A stretch of 64,000 nucleotides of DNA from Entamoeba histolytica HM-1:IMSS. Taxonomy: Eukaryota; Evosea; Mastigamoebida; Endamoebidae. This document shows, piece after piece, positions 43,630 to 53,952 of this stretch. Position 1 is the first letter of the stretch. Each line of letters starts with the position of its first letter. Below the pieces are notes generated by a model. It was not told where the DNA came from. It did no database searches and saw nothing but the letters and a program-made list of their open reading frames with translations. Position numbers and translations under genes: made by a program. The stretch is from positions 23,641-87,640 of the forward strand of contig NW_001914893.1 in NCBI RefSeq assembly GCF_000208925.1. Direction: 5' to 3'.

Positions 43630-43870
43630 TCATTATTTCTCTCATTTCCTTATTTTCTGGTTTCTTTTAAAATTTTGAATATCTAAGTTGCCTATTTATT
43701 GAGGAAAGATGAAACCCAAAAATTAAAAGATCATCTCATTAATTTAACCATAAAATTATAAATACTTTCTTAAAATGATAAAAAGCAAAACTATAAACTA
43801 TAATTTAGTAATATTAATAATATAGAATTGAGGGAGAAAGAGAAGAACTCAAAAACGTAAAAAAAAAGGG

Positions 43871-45286
43871 ATGACCACTTCAACGAATGATATTAAAACA
43901 GTGCATGTTAATAAGGGAAAAGAGTTAAGAATTATTACTGGAGAAAATTTTACATTTAAAATATTAAAAGGACAGATGGAATGGAATGGATGTGAGTTGT
44001 CAAATGGAACTGCACAATCTATTCAACAAAATACGTGGTTATCATTTTATGCTATTGAGGAATCTGATGTTGAAATCGTTAATTCAAAGAGTTGTTATAT
44101 TGGAATAAAGTCAGTTGTTGAAGAATATTATTCTATTTTCAATAATTTAAATGACAATCGTAGTCATTTTGCTGAAGATGAACCAGCACAAATTATTCTT
44201 GTTACTGGTCCAGCTCGTTCTGGTAAAACAACATTCGCATTACATCAACTAAATTATCAAGTTCAATATGGGTATAATCCATTGTTTGTTGATTTAAGTT
44301 TATCAACTAATATTATTACTGTTTGTTATTAACTTTATTTATTAATTTTATAGCAATATAATAAATTATAAAATAACTTTTTTGTTTCTTTCTAGTTTAA
44401 CATAATGAAATGTTGTTAATATTTAAACTAAAAAATTAACTTTTAGCTTCCAGGATGTATTGGCTGTACTGTCGTATCAAATACCTTTTCACCAACAACA
44501 CAACTTGATTATAACTTTAATCAACCATTAGTGTATTGCTGTGGAACAACAAAGATAGAAGATAAAAACCCATTGTATTATCATTATATAGAATTATTAG
44601 CAGCTAATTGCTTAACGAAAATGAATTCAGACCAATCAGTGAAAAAGAGTGGAATGATTATTCGATGTCCATTTATTTCAATGGAAGTAATTAAAAAAGT
44701 TGTTAATAGTTTCAAAGTTGATTTAGTTTATGTTATGGATAGTGAACAATTATTAAATGAAATTGAGTCATCTCAATTTGACCATTGTGTGACTTCTTCA
44801 TTTGTAAATAAACCTGCAGGAATTCCATTATGTATTGAATATAATTCATTTATTAGACGACTTCAACACCGAGCGGTAAATAATTATTTTTATGGATGTA
44901 GTCCAGAATCACCTTTATGCCCACGTTCATCTGTATTATTAAGTTCATCAGCTAAAGTAGTAACAATTAAATCATTAAATAATGAGAATGCTGGATTTCT
45001 TCCTATTGGACAACCCGCATCTCAAAAACCATATGTTGAAGAAAAAGATAGACAAGATATGAAAAAGAATGATGTGTATGCTTTATTAAATTGTACTACT
45101 GTTGATGAAGTATTAAATGATACAACAAATGTTATTGGATTTGTTACTGTTGAAAATATTGGTATTTCAGCAGAAGATCAAAATATTCTTTCTTTACAAA
45201 TAGAAATTTTATCACCACATCCAATTGAAGAGTTGCCAAGTACTGTATTGGTAGCAACAGGAATGAAGATAGAACATGATATTTAA
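43871..45286 (+). CDS. CLP1: CLP1, polynucleotide 5'-kinase family, mRNA 3'-end processing (two exons)
   Basis: Exons 43871-44320 and 44447-45286 join to 1290 nt, 429 residues. The intron is 126 bases, the longest placed in this window, with donor GTTTGT at 44321 and acceptor TTTTAG at 44446; a nearer acceptor TTATAG at about 44354 breaks the frame. Motifs: the N-terminal beta domain (ELRIITGENFTFKILKGQME WNG split by no intron), the Walker A GPARSGKTT at 113-121, and TLPGCIGCTVVSNTFSPTT matching the Clp1 loop after the second strand, then CGTTKIEDKNPLYYHYIELL. Clp1 is part of cleavage factor II for polyadenylation and, in animals, the tRNA splicing endonuclease. An active P-loop lysine K119 is present. 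Confidence 0.92.
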
Positions 45287-45382
45287 AAACCATTGATTTT
45301 TTAATTTAATTTTTATTTCTTTTAAAAAGAAAATAAGAAATTAATTATTTAAAAAAATTTAATCAGTTACATTTTGTTTCAA

Positions 45383-46915
45383 TTACTTATTGCTATTTTC
45401 AACAGGTTCAACTCCATCAGAAATAATAGCATCTCCAACATTTTGTGTTGGATCTGGTGTTTCTGTTGATTTGTTTGGAGTATCTTCAATTGGCACTGAT
45501 GTTTGATCATTAATTGTGCCTTTTTCATCTCTAAGAACTTTTAGAATACTTGTTCTATAAATATCACTACCATCTAAACTTGTTGAAGTTCTTACAGTAT
45601 CCATAGACGATCTACCAACATCTGCAGAAGATCTAGACATTTCATCAAGTTCAATTGTAACTTTAGATGGTGATTGAACACGATTGAAACCAAAGATCTT
45701 TGTTGTACGTTTATAAACACTGGCAACAATAGAAATAATTAAAATTCCACAACAACACATAAAGATATTAAGAAAGTGTAACCAAGTTTTACCAAATGCA
45801 GAACATAATAACCCACAAATAAAAGGTGATAATGAATAAGTCATTTCACCAATAAATTCACTAATACCTAAAAATTTACCATGATTATGTGAAACTGTAA
45901 TTGAATAATATAAATTGGCTTGTAATTCATATCCTGCAACTATTCCCATTGGAACAGAAAATATCATTACTATCCATCCATTAGGACTAAATAAAAGACC
46001 AAGAGCAACAACTAACATTGTACAAAGAGCAAGAAGATTAAATCTTTGTTTATATTGCCAATAACTCCATCTTCCAAGAACAATGAAAGTAATAGTTTGT
46101 ACAACATTTTCAACAAATAAAAATACACCAACAAATACTGAAGCTTCTTCAGAAATACCATTAAGATGAATATGATGATCATCAGCATAATCTACATATT
46201 GATTACTAATAATAGCAATTACACCATAAAGGAATAAATGCACTACAATAGAAGAATAATAAAAAGTTTTTGGATGACTTCTAGTCTTAACAGTATTTTG
46301 AAATACTTTCTTTGGATTTGTTTCATCATTTTTATATCTTGGTTTTCTTGGGAAAATAATAAAAATAAATAATGGTAATACTGCAGCAACATATAATGAG
46401 TAAGATGCACCTAAAATACTAATAGCACTTCCACCTAATAAAAATCCAACAGCTTTACCAAAAGCACTTAACATAGCGAAATTTGATATATTTTTATTTT
46501 CTTCACCAATATATGACTCTGCTCCAATTAAAGTTTCATCTGGTGACCAAAACGCTGCTAAACCAATTCCTTGTATTATTAAAAATATAAATAAAACACT
46601 TGTTCCAGTATTATTAACATAATAAATAGCAGTAAAAATACAACTTAATGCTTGTAAAATACAAGCTAATTCACATAATATTTCACCTCTCCATTTATCA
46701 GTTAATATTCCCATTACTGGAGCTAATACTCCAGCAAGACAAAATGTTACTGCATCTGCTGCTCCAATAAGTATTGGACCAGCTTGAAGTTTTTTTAATA
46801 AAACGGGAAGAACAAGCCAATAAAAATAAACACTAAAATCGAACATCATTCCAGTAATACAATATAAAGGCATATTAGCCTTTTTATACAAACTCTTTAA
46901 GCTAACCATATCCAC
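45383..46915 (-). CDS. Major facilitator superfamily transporter, substrate unknown
   Basis: A 510-residue protein with about twelve transmembrane segments from residue 16 to about 400. The loop between helices 2 and 3 has the MFS A-motif-like GILTDKWRGEILCE, and helix 4-5 region reads IQGIGLAAFWSPDETLIGAE, where other MFS have the proton-coupling motif. The C-terminal 110 residues are polar and rich in serine/threonine and acidic residues (RSSADVGRSSMDTVRTSTSL), probably a phosphorylated cytosolic tail. No family signature for sugars, phosphate or drugs is clear. Convergent with CLP1, about 100 bases apart. Start at the first ATG before helix 1. Confidence 0.85.
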   Translation of the reverse strand: MDMVSLKSLYKKANMPLYCITGMMFDFSVYFYWLVLPVLLKKLQAGPILIGAADAVTFCLAGVLAPVMGILTDKWRGEILCELACILQALSCIFTAIYYVNNTGTSVLFIFLIIQGIGLAAFWSPDETLIGAESYIGEENKNISNFAMLSAFGKAVGFLLGGSAISILGASYSLYVAAVLPLFIFIIFPRKPRYKNDETNPKKVFQNTVKTRSHPKTFYYSSIVVHLFLYGVIAIISNQYVDYADDHHIHLNGISEEASVFVGVFLFVENVVQTITFIVLGRWSYWQYKQRFNLLALCTMLVVALGLLFSPNGWIVMIFSVPMGIVAGYELQANLYYSITVSHNHGKFLGISEFIGEMTYSLSPFICGLLCSAFGKTWLHFLNIFMCCCGILIISIVASVYKRTTKIFGFNRVQSPSKVTIELDEMSRSSADVGRSSMDTVRTSTSLDGSDIYRTSILKVLRDEKGTINDQTSVPIEDTPNKSTETPDPTQNVGDAIISDGVEPVENSNK

Positions 46916-47329
46916 TAATTATTAGATAAGTTCTTATTTTCTTTAAATTGAATTAAAATTCTTTTCCATTATTCAGTTACATTTTTGTGGGGATGTACTT
47001 TTTAAATTTTTTCTTTGAAGACGAGGTATTTTTCCCATTTTTGGGCATACATTTTTGTTTATTTTTATTTTTTTCTTTTAGAAGTTTTAGTAATATTCTT
47101 ACTTTTTGATGGTTTCAAATGGTTTGCTTTGGGTCGATTGAATTAATTAGAAATAGTAAAATATTTGTTACTTTAGTCAATATTATTTTGCTTTATCCGT
47201 TTATAAAAAATAAAAAGTGAAGAATAATATTATAACTAAACTTTTGAAGATTAAAACTTTCTTCTAGAAACTAAGAAAATATAGGTTTGTTGTTGTCGAA
47301 CAGAAATAATATAATTCACCATCAGTTAT
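46916..47329. other. Intergenic region
   Basis: About 410 bases between the MFS start and the stop of the next minus-strand gene; AT-rich with a slightly GC-richer patch near 46985-47060. It carries the MFS promoter; nothing else seen. Confidence 0.45.
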
Positions 47330-48319
47330 TTAATTTAGGTTACCGTAATCACCAAAATGTTTTCTTTCATCATTTTGACGTTCTTTCTTTCTTTTAATTA
47401 CTGCATACACGATAATGGTTCCCATTACAAGGGTGCAGAAAATAACAATTACTGCAGTAATTATTCCAAACCACATCCACATCTCCCATTCTTTTTGTTC
47501 TGCTTTTGCATCTCCAATTTTTGTTATATTTAGTAAAAATGAACGGTCATTAACTGAAGGGACAATAAATCCTGCATAAATCTTAAGTGGAGAAGATGGA
47601 TGAATATCAACTGAAACTCGTGCACCTAATCCACTAGCACATTGTAAATCTTCAGTAGAATAACTATCAGCTAATTTAAGACATTTACCACCATTTTCAT
47701 AGATGACATGAATAGCATTTAATCCATCTGAATATCCACATGTATTAATTTCAAGCACTAAGTCTTCATCTATGTCTACTGTATATACATCACCATATAT
47801 ACCTTGTGACTCTTGGTCTTTATCTAAACTTGAACAAGAGTCTTTAGTTTCATTAATATAATGTGGAATAGTAATATACCTAAAGAAAGGAAGATCTTTT
47901 ATAGTGACTGTAGTACCATCAGCATCTTGTTCTGGTACATAGTCAAGATTAATATTAATTAATTCAGTAGTTAATTCAGTTGAATAAACAACTAATTTGT
48001 ATTGGACATTTGTTTCTATTTTGATAGGAATACCAAGAATGACCTTATTGCATGTGTGGTTATTTGCATCTTCAAGGAAAATTGAAAATGTTACATTATT
48101 AGTATTTGATGAAACAAGAAGAGAATGGTTTTTAATTGAGTCAAATATAAATGCAGAAGTATAAATACTTGTTAATTTCATTGAAGTGCATTGAGTTTTC
48201 TCAGTAATTGTTGTACTTAATTGTGTAGATAGTTGTATTGGAATATCAATAAGTTGTGGATCAGAATAAGGGTTTGCAAGTACAGCACAAATACACAAAA
48301 GAAGTATTTGAATATTCAT
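47330..48319 (-). CDS. Type I membrane protein with signal peptide and YGNL tail
   Basis: A 329-residue protein. Residues 1-15 (MNIQILLLCICAVLA) are a signal peptide. The ectodomain is beta-rich with paired cysteines and several N-x-S/T sites. A transmembrane helix at about 281-305 (MWFGIITAVIVIFCTLVMGT) is followed by a basic tail KRKKERQNDERKHFGDYGNL ending in N329, so a YxxPhi-type motif (YGNL) lies one residue from the end. The plan repeats that of the proteins at 10122 and 52824, although the ectodomains show no obvious similarity to me. A cargo receptor or surface glycoprotein is likely; ligand unknown. Confidence 0.75.
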   Translation of the reverse strand: MNIQILLLCICAVLANPYSDPQLIDIPIQLSTQLSTTITEKTQCTSMKLTSIYTSAFIFDSIKNHSLLVSSNTNNVTFSIFLEDANNHTCNKVILGIPIKIETNVQYKLVVYSTELTTELININLDYVPEQDADGTTVTIKDLPFFRYITIPHYINETKDSCSSLDKDQESQGIYGDVYTVDIDEDLVLEINTCGYSDGLNAIHVIYENGGKCLKLADSYSTEDLQCASGLGARVSVDIHPSSPLKIYAGFIVPSVNDRSFLLNITKIGDAKAEQKEWEMWMWFGIITAVIVIFCTLVMGTIIVYAVIKRKKERQNDERKHFGDYGNLN

Positions 48320-50233
48320 TTCTTTTAATAAATATTTTTAAGTGCTTTTTATTTAGAGATGTAACTTCTTCTTTTTTCCTAGTCATACTTGATAATTCAG
48401 ACTCTTATTTCTTATAATATTTTTTATTGTCTACACCTCAATAAACGTCCCATAGACAGGTATGAAAATAAAAATTTTCCAAAAAAATAATTTTTATGAA
48501 CTTTCTTCTTCTTTATTCTTTAAATTTTGTTGAAACCCTCTTTGGATTTTTGAATAATTTTAAGTGATAAATTAAAAAAATACTAAATAAACTTGTGGAA
48601 AAATAATTAGTTTCTTTACTTCTGGTTTAAAGAAGAATATTAATTGAATAAATAATAGTATAAGTCAACATTGTTCTGAATTATAATGAAATAAAATATC
48701 TTTTTATTGTTATTTTAATAATACTTTTTCTGGCTTTTCATTTCAAGTAATAACTTGTAAGTAATTTATTCTCAAAAACTATATCTTTTTATTATTATTA
48801 TCCCAAAAACGAATAACTTCATTCTATTTTAGTAGGTTTTGGTTGTTTTGTTTTACTTAAAAATAATTTACTTTATATTAATATAATAAAAAAGTTAATA
48901 ATATTTTTTACTATAAATATTCTTTGTTTCTCATAAAGAATATTACAAAAGAATTTTTTGAATAAATTTATACATTAATTGAGTTGTCATAAACCATAAA
49001 GGAGAGAGAGACATAATTTTTTTGATTTATTAATAAAGCTAATATTTAATTATTATACAATTTAAAAAAAAACATTAATTGAGTTTGTACTAAAAATAAT
49101 GTTATATGAGTTTTTCTTTCTAGACATTAAATTTTAATACATGAATCTATGAAAAATGAACCTGAGACATTTTCATTACTCTTTTTTTTTTATTAAGCAA
49201 TTTGAAGAACTAAATGTATTATGAAACATATATATATTAATTTTTAATGATGTAGTTATTTTCTTTAAGTGAAATAAAAAAAAGGTATTTGTTATATTCA
49301 TAATTTGAATAATGAATTATTTTAAATTGAATTAGGTTTAATATTTCAAATCCACAGTCAGAGTACAAAAAAAGAATAAATTTATTATATATTTTGTTTC
49401 AGAGAAGATTTAGTTTCGTATATTTTGAGTAAGTCAATTGGAAGTTATTTATAAAACAAATAATCTGTTGAGATAAACTTTGTTTTTGTTAAGATGAAAT
49501 GGATAATTATTTGAATAAAAACTCACATAGAAAGTATGTCATCACCAAAACATAATTTTGTTCCTTTTTATTTAATCCTCAAAAAGTGAAGTCTTATTTC
49601 AGAATTGATTAAATAAATAATGAAAAAAATAGAGAGAATAATAACCATTAAATAAGAATTATAAAAAGAAGGAGATGATGGTTTATTCTATGAGTAAGTT
49701 ATACTCAATGAAAACTAAACAAAAACCATAAAAATAAAATTAATTTATGTTTTTTAAATAAAATTAAAATTTCATAGAATTTGGCAACAAGCAATTATTT
49801 TAAAGATTTTTGATGGTAAGAAATGTTTAAAATAATAAATGAAATCAAACAAAAATCAAAGGGGAATAAATAAAAGACAAAATCATCCGAATGGTTCTTT
49901 TCTTTTTAAAAAATAAAAAATGACGAATTAAAAGAATAAAAATCCGACAAAACAAATGGGGGTTAACCAAAAAAGAATAAATCAAGCCTGATTCTAATAT
50001 CTATTTAAGATTGTTCCATAATTATCTTTGTTTGGAATGGAAAGCGAAAGACAAACAACCCCTTTCTATTATTACAAGTTTTTATTGTAGTTTTTAGCAT
50101 TTTTAGAAAAAAATTCAAGTCATTACTACTCTTTCACTCTTTGGATAAATTCAATTTAAAAAGTGATTAAAGAAGAATATTCTTTGTTAGGGGTATTTAA
50201 TGATTTAGTTCAGTTCTATTTATTCAATTACTT
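48320..50233. other. Gene-free AT-rich region of 1.9 kb
   Basis: Divergent spacer between the membrane-protein gene and the MYB gene. Long A and T runs, many short AT palindromes, no frame beyond about 40 codons and no RNA-like GC patch except a small one near 49930-50070. It contains two promoters. Confidence 0.5.
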
Positions 50234-50791
50234 ATGGATTCAAATAGATACTTCAATTTACCAGAGCCTCATACTCAAGAATTTATTAATCAAGTATACA
50301 ACATTTATGAATTTCAAAAAAAAATATTAGAAAGTCTTGATTCTAAAAATCATAATAACTATACAAGAGTAGAGAATTCTCCTATTATGTCAGATAAAGA
50401 CAATGAAATGACCCCTTATATTTGTTCAACTAAAACAGAAATTAAACCACAAAAAACAAAACGTTATTGGACTAAAGAAGAATGTTTATCTTTTGAAAAA
50501 ATAATTAAATTTTTAAATATAAACTGTGGACAAGCACTTGATTTTCGTTTGATCTCTATGTACGTTAAGACAAGAACACCTACTCAAGTTAGAAGTCATG
50601 CACAAAAGTATTTTTTAAAAGAAGTTTGGTATTTTATTTTTATAAAGAATGTTACATTTATTAATGTTATTTTTTAGAGAGAAAATAATTCTGTTTTAAC
50701 ATCAAATGATCTTATAGAACTTAATACACTTGTTACAAATTATAAAATAATGAACAAACATGGAAATCAACATCATCTTCTTGTAAAATAA
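50234..50791 (+). CDS. SHAQKYF-class single-repeat MYB protein (two exons)
   Basis: Exons 50234-50623 and 50678-50791 join to 504 nt, 167 residues. The 54-base intron has the variant donor GTTTGG and acceptor TTTTTAG. One MYB repeat spans about 77-130: RYWTKEECLSFEKIIKFLNI, then MYVKTRTPTQVRSHAQKYFL. The SHAQKYF at 121-127 marks the class of single-repeat MYBs that bind GATA-like or I-box DNA and includes Entamoeba MYB regulators of developmental and stress genes. The N-terminal 70 residues are polar. Exon 2 adds a short helix and ends HLLVK. Nuclear DNA-binding protein; targets unknown. Confidence 0.9.
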
Positions 50792-51882
50792 TTAACTCTT
50801 TTTTCTTACGTTAAGTAATAACATAATTAAAAAAATTTGTTTTGTATTAATAACAAAAATTTTCTTTATCTTGAATAATTTAATTTGTTTTTATATTAAT
50901 AAATAGAATATAACTTTTTTTTTCTTTCATTTTATGGAGTTTTTTGTTCAAAAATATGTTTTTATCTTCTTAACTTCCATAAATTAATAAAATTCTTTAT
51001 ATTTTAGCTACTTTAAAAGAAAAATAACTCTTAGTTATTAAATTCTATTTTTTTCAACAAAGATGTATAATTTTTTTAAGTTGAAACTCAAACTGATTAT
51101 TCTTTAATATTTGAAGTAACTTCTTTGTTGATTTAAAAATACAAATTCAACAACTAAATTCATAAAAACATATCAAATTTAAAATTTATTTTCAAAAAAA
51201 AAAATAATAATTATTAATACTTTTGAATTTGAAAATAGATAATTAATATCTATTAAATTATATAAGTTTTTAATTACAAATCTATTTGCTTATTATTTTG
51301 AATTTAATTTTATATTTTCTCATGTTATAATTATATTATTTTTTATTTATTTTTTAATAACGAAAAATGATTATTACTCTTTGTTTTGTTTTTTTATTTA
51401 ATTTCATTACAATTCAATTATTCTAATACTTTGATTTGTTATTTTTGATAAACATTTATTTTTACAATTAATTGAATGAAGGTATTATGTTTCTTTTACA
51501 AGAATCAATAAATAATTTCACAGTTTTATAAGAACAATAACAATATTATTTATAATGTTTTTATCTAATTAATAAATATGAATTTTAATGTAATTTGATG
51601 AATATTTTTTATTTAAAAAAAAAAGAAAAAATAAACCAATTTAATTTAAATAAAAATAATATTATATAATACTAAATATAGAACCCTGGAAGTATTTAAA
51701 CAAGAAAATTAAAAGTCAAAAGTATCATACATGGTGCTCCAGCTAGGCTAAACTCTTTTAGTTGTAGACCTCGTTTAAGATCACCTAGAGTAAAAGATAT
51801 TATGAAAAAAAAAAGAAGACATTATTCAATTAATAATGTTTTAAATTCATAATAAATAAATATAAAAGAATTAATTTGATAA
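50792..51882. other. Intergenic region of 1.1 kb with one structured patch
   Basis: AT-rich, convergent spacer with no frame I can support. The only distinct element is the GC-richer patch near 51720-51805, described separately. Confidence 0.5.
51691..51805 (+). ncRNA. Candidate small structured RNA downstream of a TATA-like element
   Basis: The Entamoeba core-promoter word GTATTTAAA occurs at 51692-51700. About 30 bases on begins a GC-richer stretch, 51730-51795, unlike its surroundings. It can fold: CTAAA and TTTAG enclose a CTCT loop (near 51748-51761), GGTGCTC at about 51731 can pair with GATCACC at about 51778 with one mismatch, and CTAGG can pair with CCTAG. No open reading frame is present (an ATG stops after six codons). 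It does not match tRNA, U1-U6 or 5S sequences that I know. Class unknown; strand assumed from the promoter word. Confidence 0.35.
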
Positions 51883-52704
51883 TTAAATGGTATCTTTTAA
51901 GTTATTATCAATAAATAAAAATTGTTGGTTTTCAGTATTTTCAGTCTTTTTTAACCAACAAATAATTTTATTTAAACCTTTAGTATTCTTTCTTGAAACA
52001 TCCATTCTCAAATTACAATGAGCACAATTAATATAAAAAGATCCATTTCCTACTGGTTCTAATTCCCAATGATTTTCTTCAAGACTTTCAATTCCATTTG
52101 TTTGAGTTACTTTTGTTCCAGGTTTAGTTTTATTATGTTTTCTACCAAGATATTTTTGTGAATAATTACATTGTAAAACTATACAACGTTCATGTCCAGG
52201 TATTTCTAATTGTTTTATCTTAAATAACTGATTTTTTTGTTGGTTTGAATAAAATAAACTTATTGGACTTCTATCTTTTATAGACTCACCATTTACATCA
52301 ATTCTCATAGTTGGAGCACAAACAGGTTGAATTTGATATATAGTATTATTAAGAATAGTACCATATAATACTTTTCTGTCATTTTCTATTTTCCATTTTG
52401 TTTGAACTTTATTTTCTAATTCTTCTAATTCTATTTCTAATTCTATTACTTCATTGGATTCATTAAAATTGGATGTTTCTTCTGGAATTCCTTTTAATTT
52501 TGTTTCAATTATTTGGTATTGTTCATTAAATCCTTCTAATTCTTTTATAAAATGTGTTTCACTTTCTATAGAGTTTATTGTTTGTAACTTTTTAATAACT
52601 AATGATATATTTTTTAATGTATTTATTAAATACTTGCGCTTCTCTTTTTCAGTTATTTCATCCCTTTTTTCTTCTTCTTGAAGAATAAGTGATTCTTCGT
52701 TCAT
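51883..52704 (-). CDS. Coiled-coil and beta-trefoil (ricin-B-like) protein
   Basis: A 273-residue protein. The first ~110 residues are helical and charged, probably a coiled coil. The remaining ~160 look like a beta-trefoil of ricin-B lectin type: TIYQIQPVCAPTMRIDVNG, then RCIVLQCNYSQKYLGRKHN, and HWELEPVGNGSFYINCAHCN with LRMDVSRKN, three repeats each with the Q/W-containing strand and a (R/K)-x-(D/L) turn. No signal peptide, so it is cytosolic and may bind glycans, inositol lipids or proteins. Divergent from the membrane-protein gene at 52824 with only 120 bases between starts. Confidence 0.65.
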   Translation of the reverse strand: MNEESLILQEEEKRDEITEKEKRKYLINTLKNISLVIKKLQTINSIESETHFIKELEGFNEQYQIIETKLKGIPEETSNFNESNEVIELEIELEELENKVQTKWKIENDRKVLYGTILNNTIYQIQPVCAPTMRIDVNGESIKDRSPISLFYSNQQKNQLFKIKQLEIPGHERCIVLQCNYSQKYLGRKHNKTKPGTKVTQTNGIESLEENHWELEPVGNGSFYINCAHCNLRMDVSRKNTKGLNKIICWLKKTENTENQQFLFIDNNLKDTI

Positions 52705-52823
52705 TATTTTTATGCTTTTCAGTTCTTAAAAACAAAAAATTTAAAATTATTTTATGTTTTACATACAAAAAAGAAAAGCCAAAAAAAAAATATAAAACTC
52801 AAAATTATAAATTCATTTTCAAG

Positions 52824-53822
52824 ATGATTTTATTCTACACTGTTGTTACACTATGTTTTGCTATTCAAAATAATAATGACTTACGCCAAATTCTACAAAG
52901 ATCAGATTTTGTTATTAATTCTGCAGATAAGTTCATTGATGACTTTAGAAATACATTGAAAAAATCAACTATTGCAACTGAAATGTTTATTCAAAAAGAA
53001 CCACCAAAATTACATAAGAAAGAACAGATTAAAAGAATTCATTCTATTCAAAAGAGTCCTACAAATAGAAAGTATATTAAATCAACTCAACCTCTCATTA
53101 CATCTCATGAACCAATGAAAATAACTTCATTAAATCAAAGAATTACTGAGTTTCCTTATTTCACACCTATGTTAAATGTTAATGAATTTACTCAAACAAA
53201 AGATAAATGTAATCCTCATGCTCCTTCTTATGGGTATTATATCCCTATTGTTATTCCTCCAAAGAAAATGTTAAGAGTATCAACTTGTAACAAAGACACA
53301 ACTGTTTTTACCCCAATATCTGTTACTTATAATGAACAATGTCTTCAAGTAATTCAAAGAAAATGTAGGTTATGGAATGGAAATATTATTGAATATTTAC
53401 CAAAAGGTAATAAAGGAATGGAGGCAATTGTACGTGTAGGAGCTTCAAATGTCAAGAATGCTACAGTAAGAATAACTGTTTATACAGTCCCAATAACAGA
53501 AAAAAATAAATTAAAGTTAGAACAAGGTCATGTCATGAGAGGTAATGTTCAACAATCAACAGTAAAAGTAACAACTAAAGATGGAGATATTGTCCCAAGA
53601 ATTGATTTCAAAAATAATACTCAAACTACTCATACTTCTGATAATATTATATCTCAACCAAATCACACTATTCAATTACTAGAAAAAGATTTTCATAAAA
53701 TGGGTGGTTGGTTTAAGGTATGTATTGCTATTTTGATTTCTATTCTTGTATTAACAGTAGGTGTAATTATTTTTGGTTCATTCCGTGAATCACAACTTCC
53801 TGAACAATATTCTCCATTTTAA
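52824..53822 (+). CDS. Type I membrane protein with signal peptide and C-terminal YSPF
   Basis: I start at the ATG at 52824 because it gives a signal peptide (MILFYTVVTLCFA); an in-frame ATG 135 bases upstream would overlap the start of the divergent neighbour and adds a low-complexity lysine-rich stretch. The 332-residue product has a lysine-rich first part, a compact ectodomain (about 135-240) with cysteines, and a transmembrane helix at about 294-314 (VCIAILISILVLTVGVIIFG). The short tail FRESQLPEQYSPF ends in YSPF, a YxxPhi-type motif at the very C-terminus. Function unknown; same design as the proteins at 10122 and 47330. Confidence 0.75.
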   Translation: MILFYTVVTLCFAIQNNNDLRQILQRSDFVINSADKFIDDFRNTLKKSTIATEMFIQKEPPKLHKKEQIKRIHSIQKSPTNRKYIKSTQPLITSHEPMKITSLNQRITEFPYFTPMLNVNEFTQTKDKCNPHAPSYGYYIPIVIPPKKMLRVSTCNKDTTVFTPISVTYNEQCLQVIQRKCRLWNGNIIEYLPKGNKGMEAIVRVGASNVKNATVRITVYTVPITEKNKLKLEQGHVMRGNVQQSTVKVTTKDGDIVPRIDFKNNTQTTHTSDNIISQPNHTIQLLEKDFHKMGGWFKVCIAILISILVLTVGVIIFGSFRESQLPEQYSPF

Positions 53823-53952
53823 TTCTATTTTTTTTTTTTGTTTCATAATTTAAAAAACAAAAAAGTAAAAAAAAATTATGTTTTTATTACAATAATGGAA
53901 ATAAACAATAAAAAAGAATAATCAAAAAAAAGTCATCACTCTCAACTGAAAA

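Noticed and set aside
51730..51783. tRNA at the structured patch
   Set aside because: Acceptor-like ends can pair, but the length is about 53 bases, no proper T-arm or anticodon arm forms, and no B box match is good.
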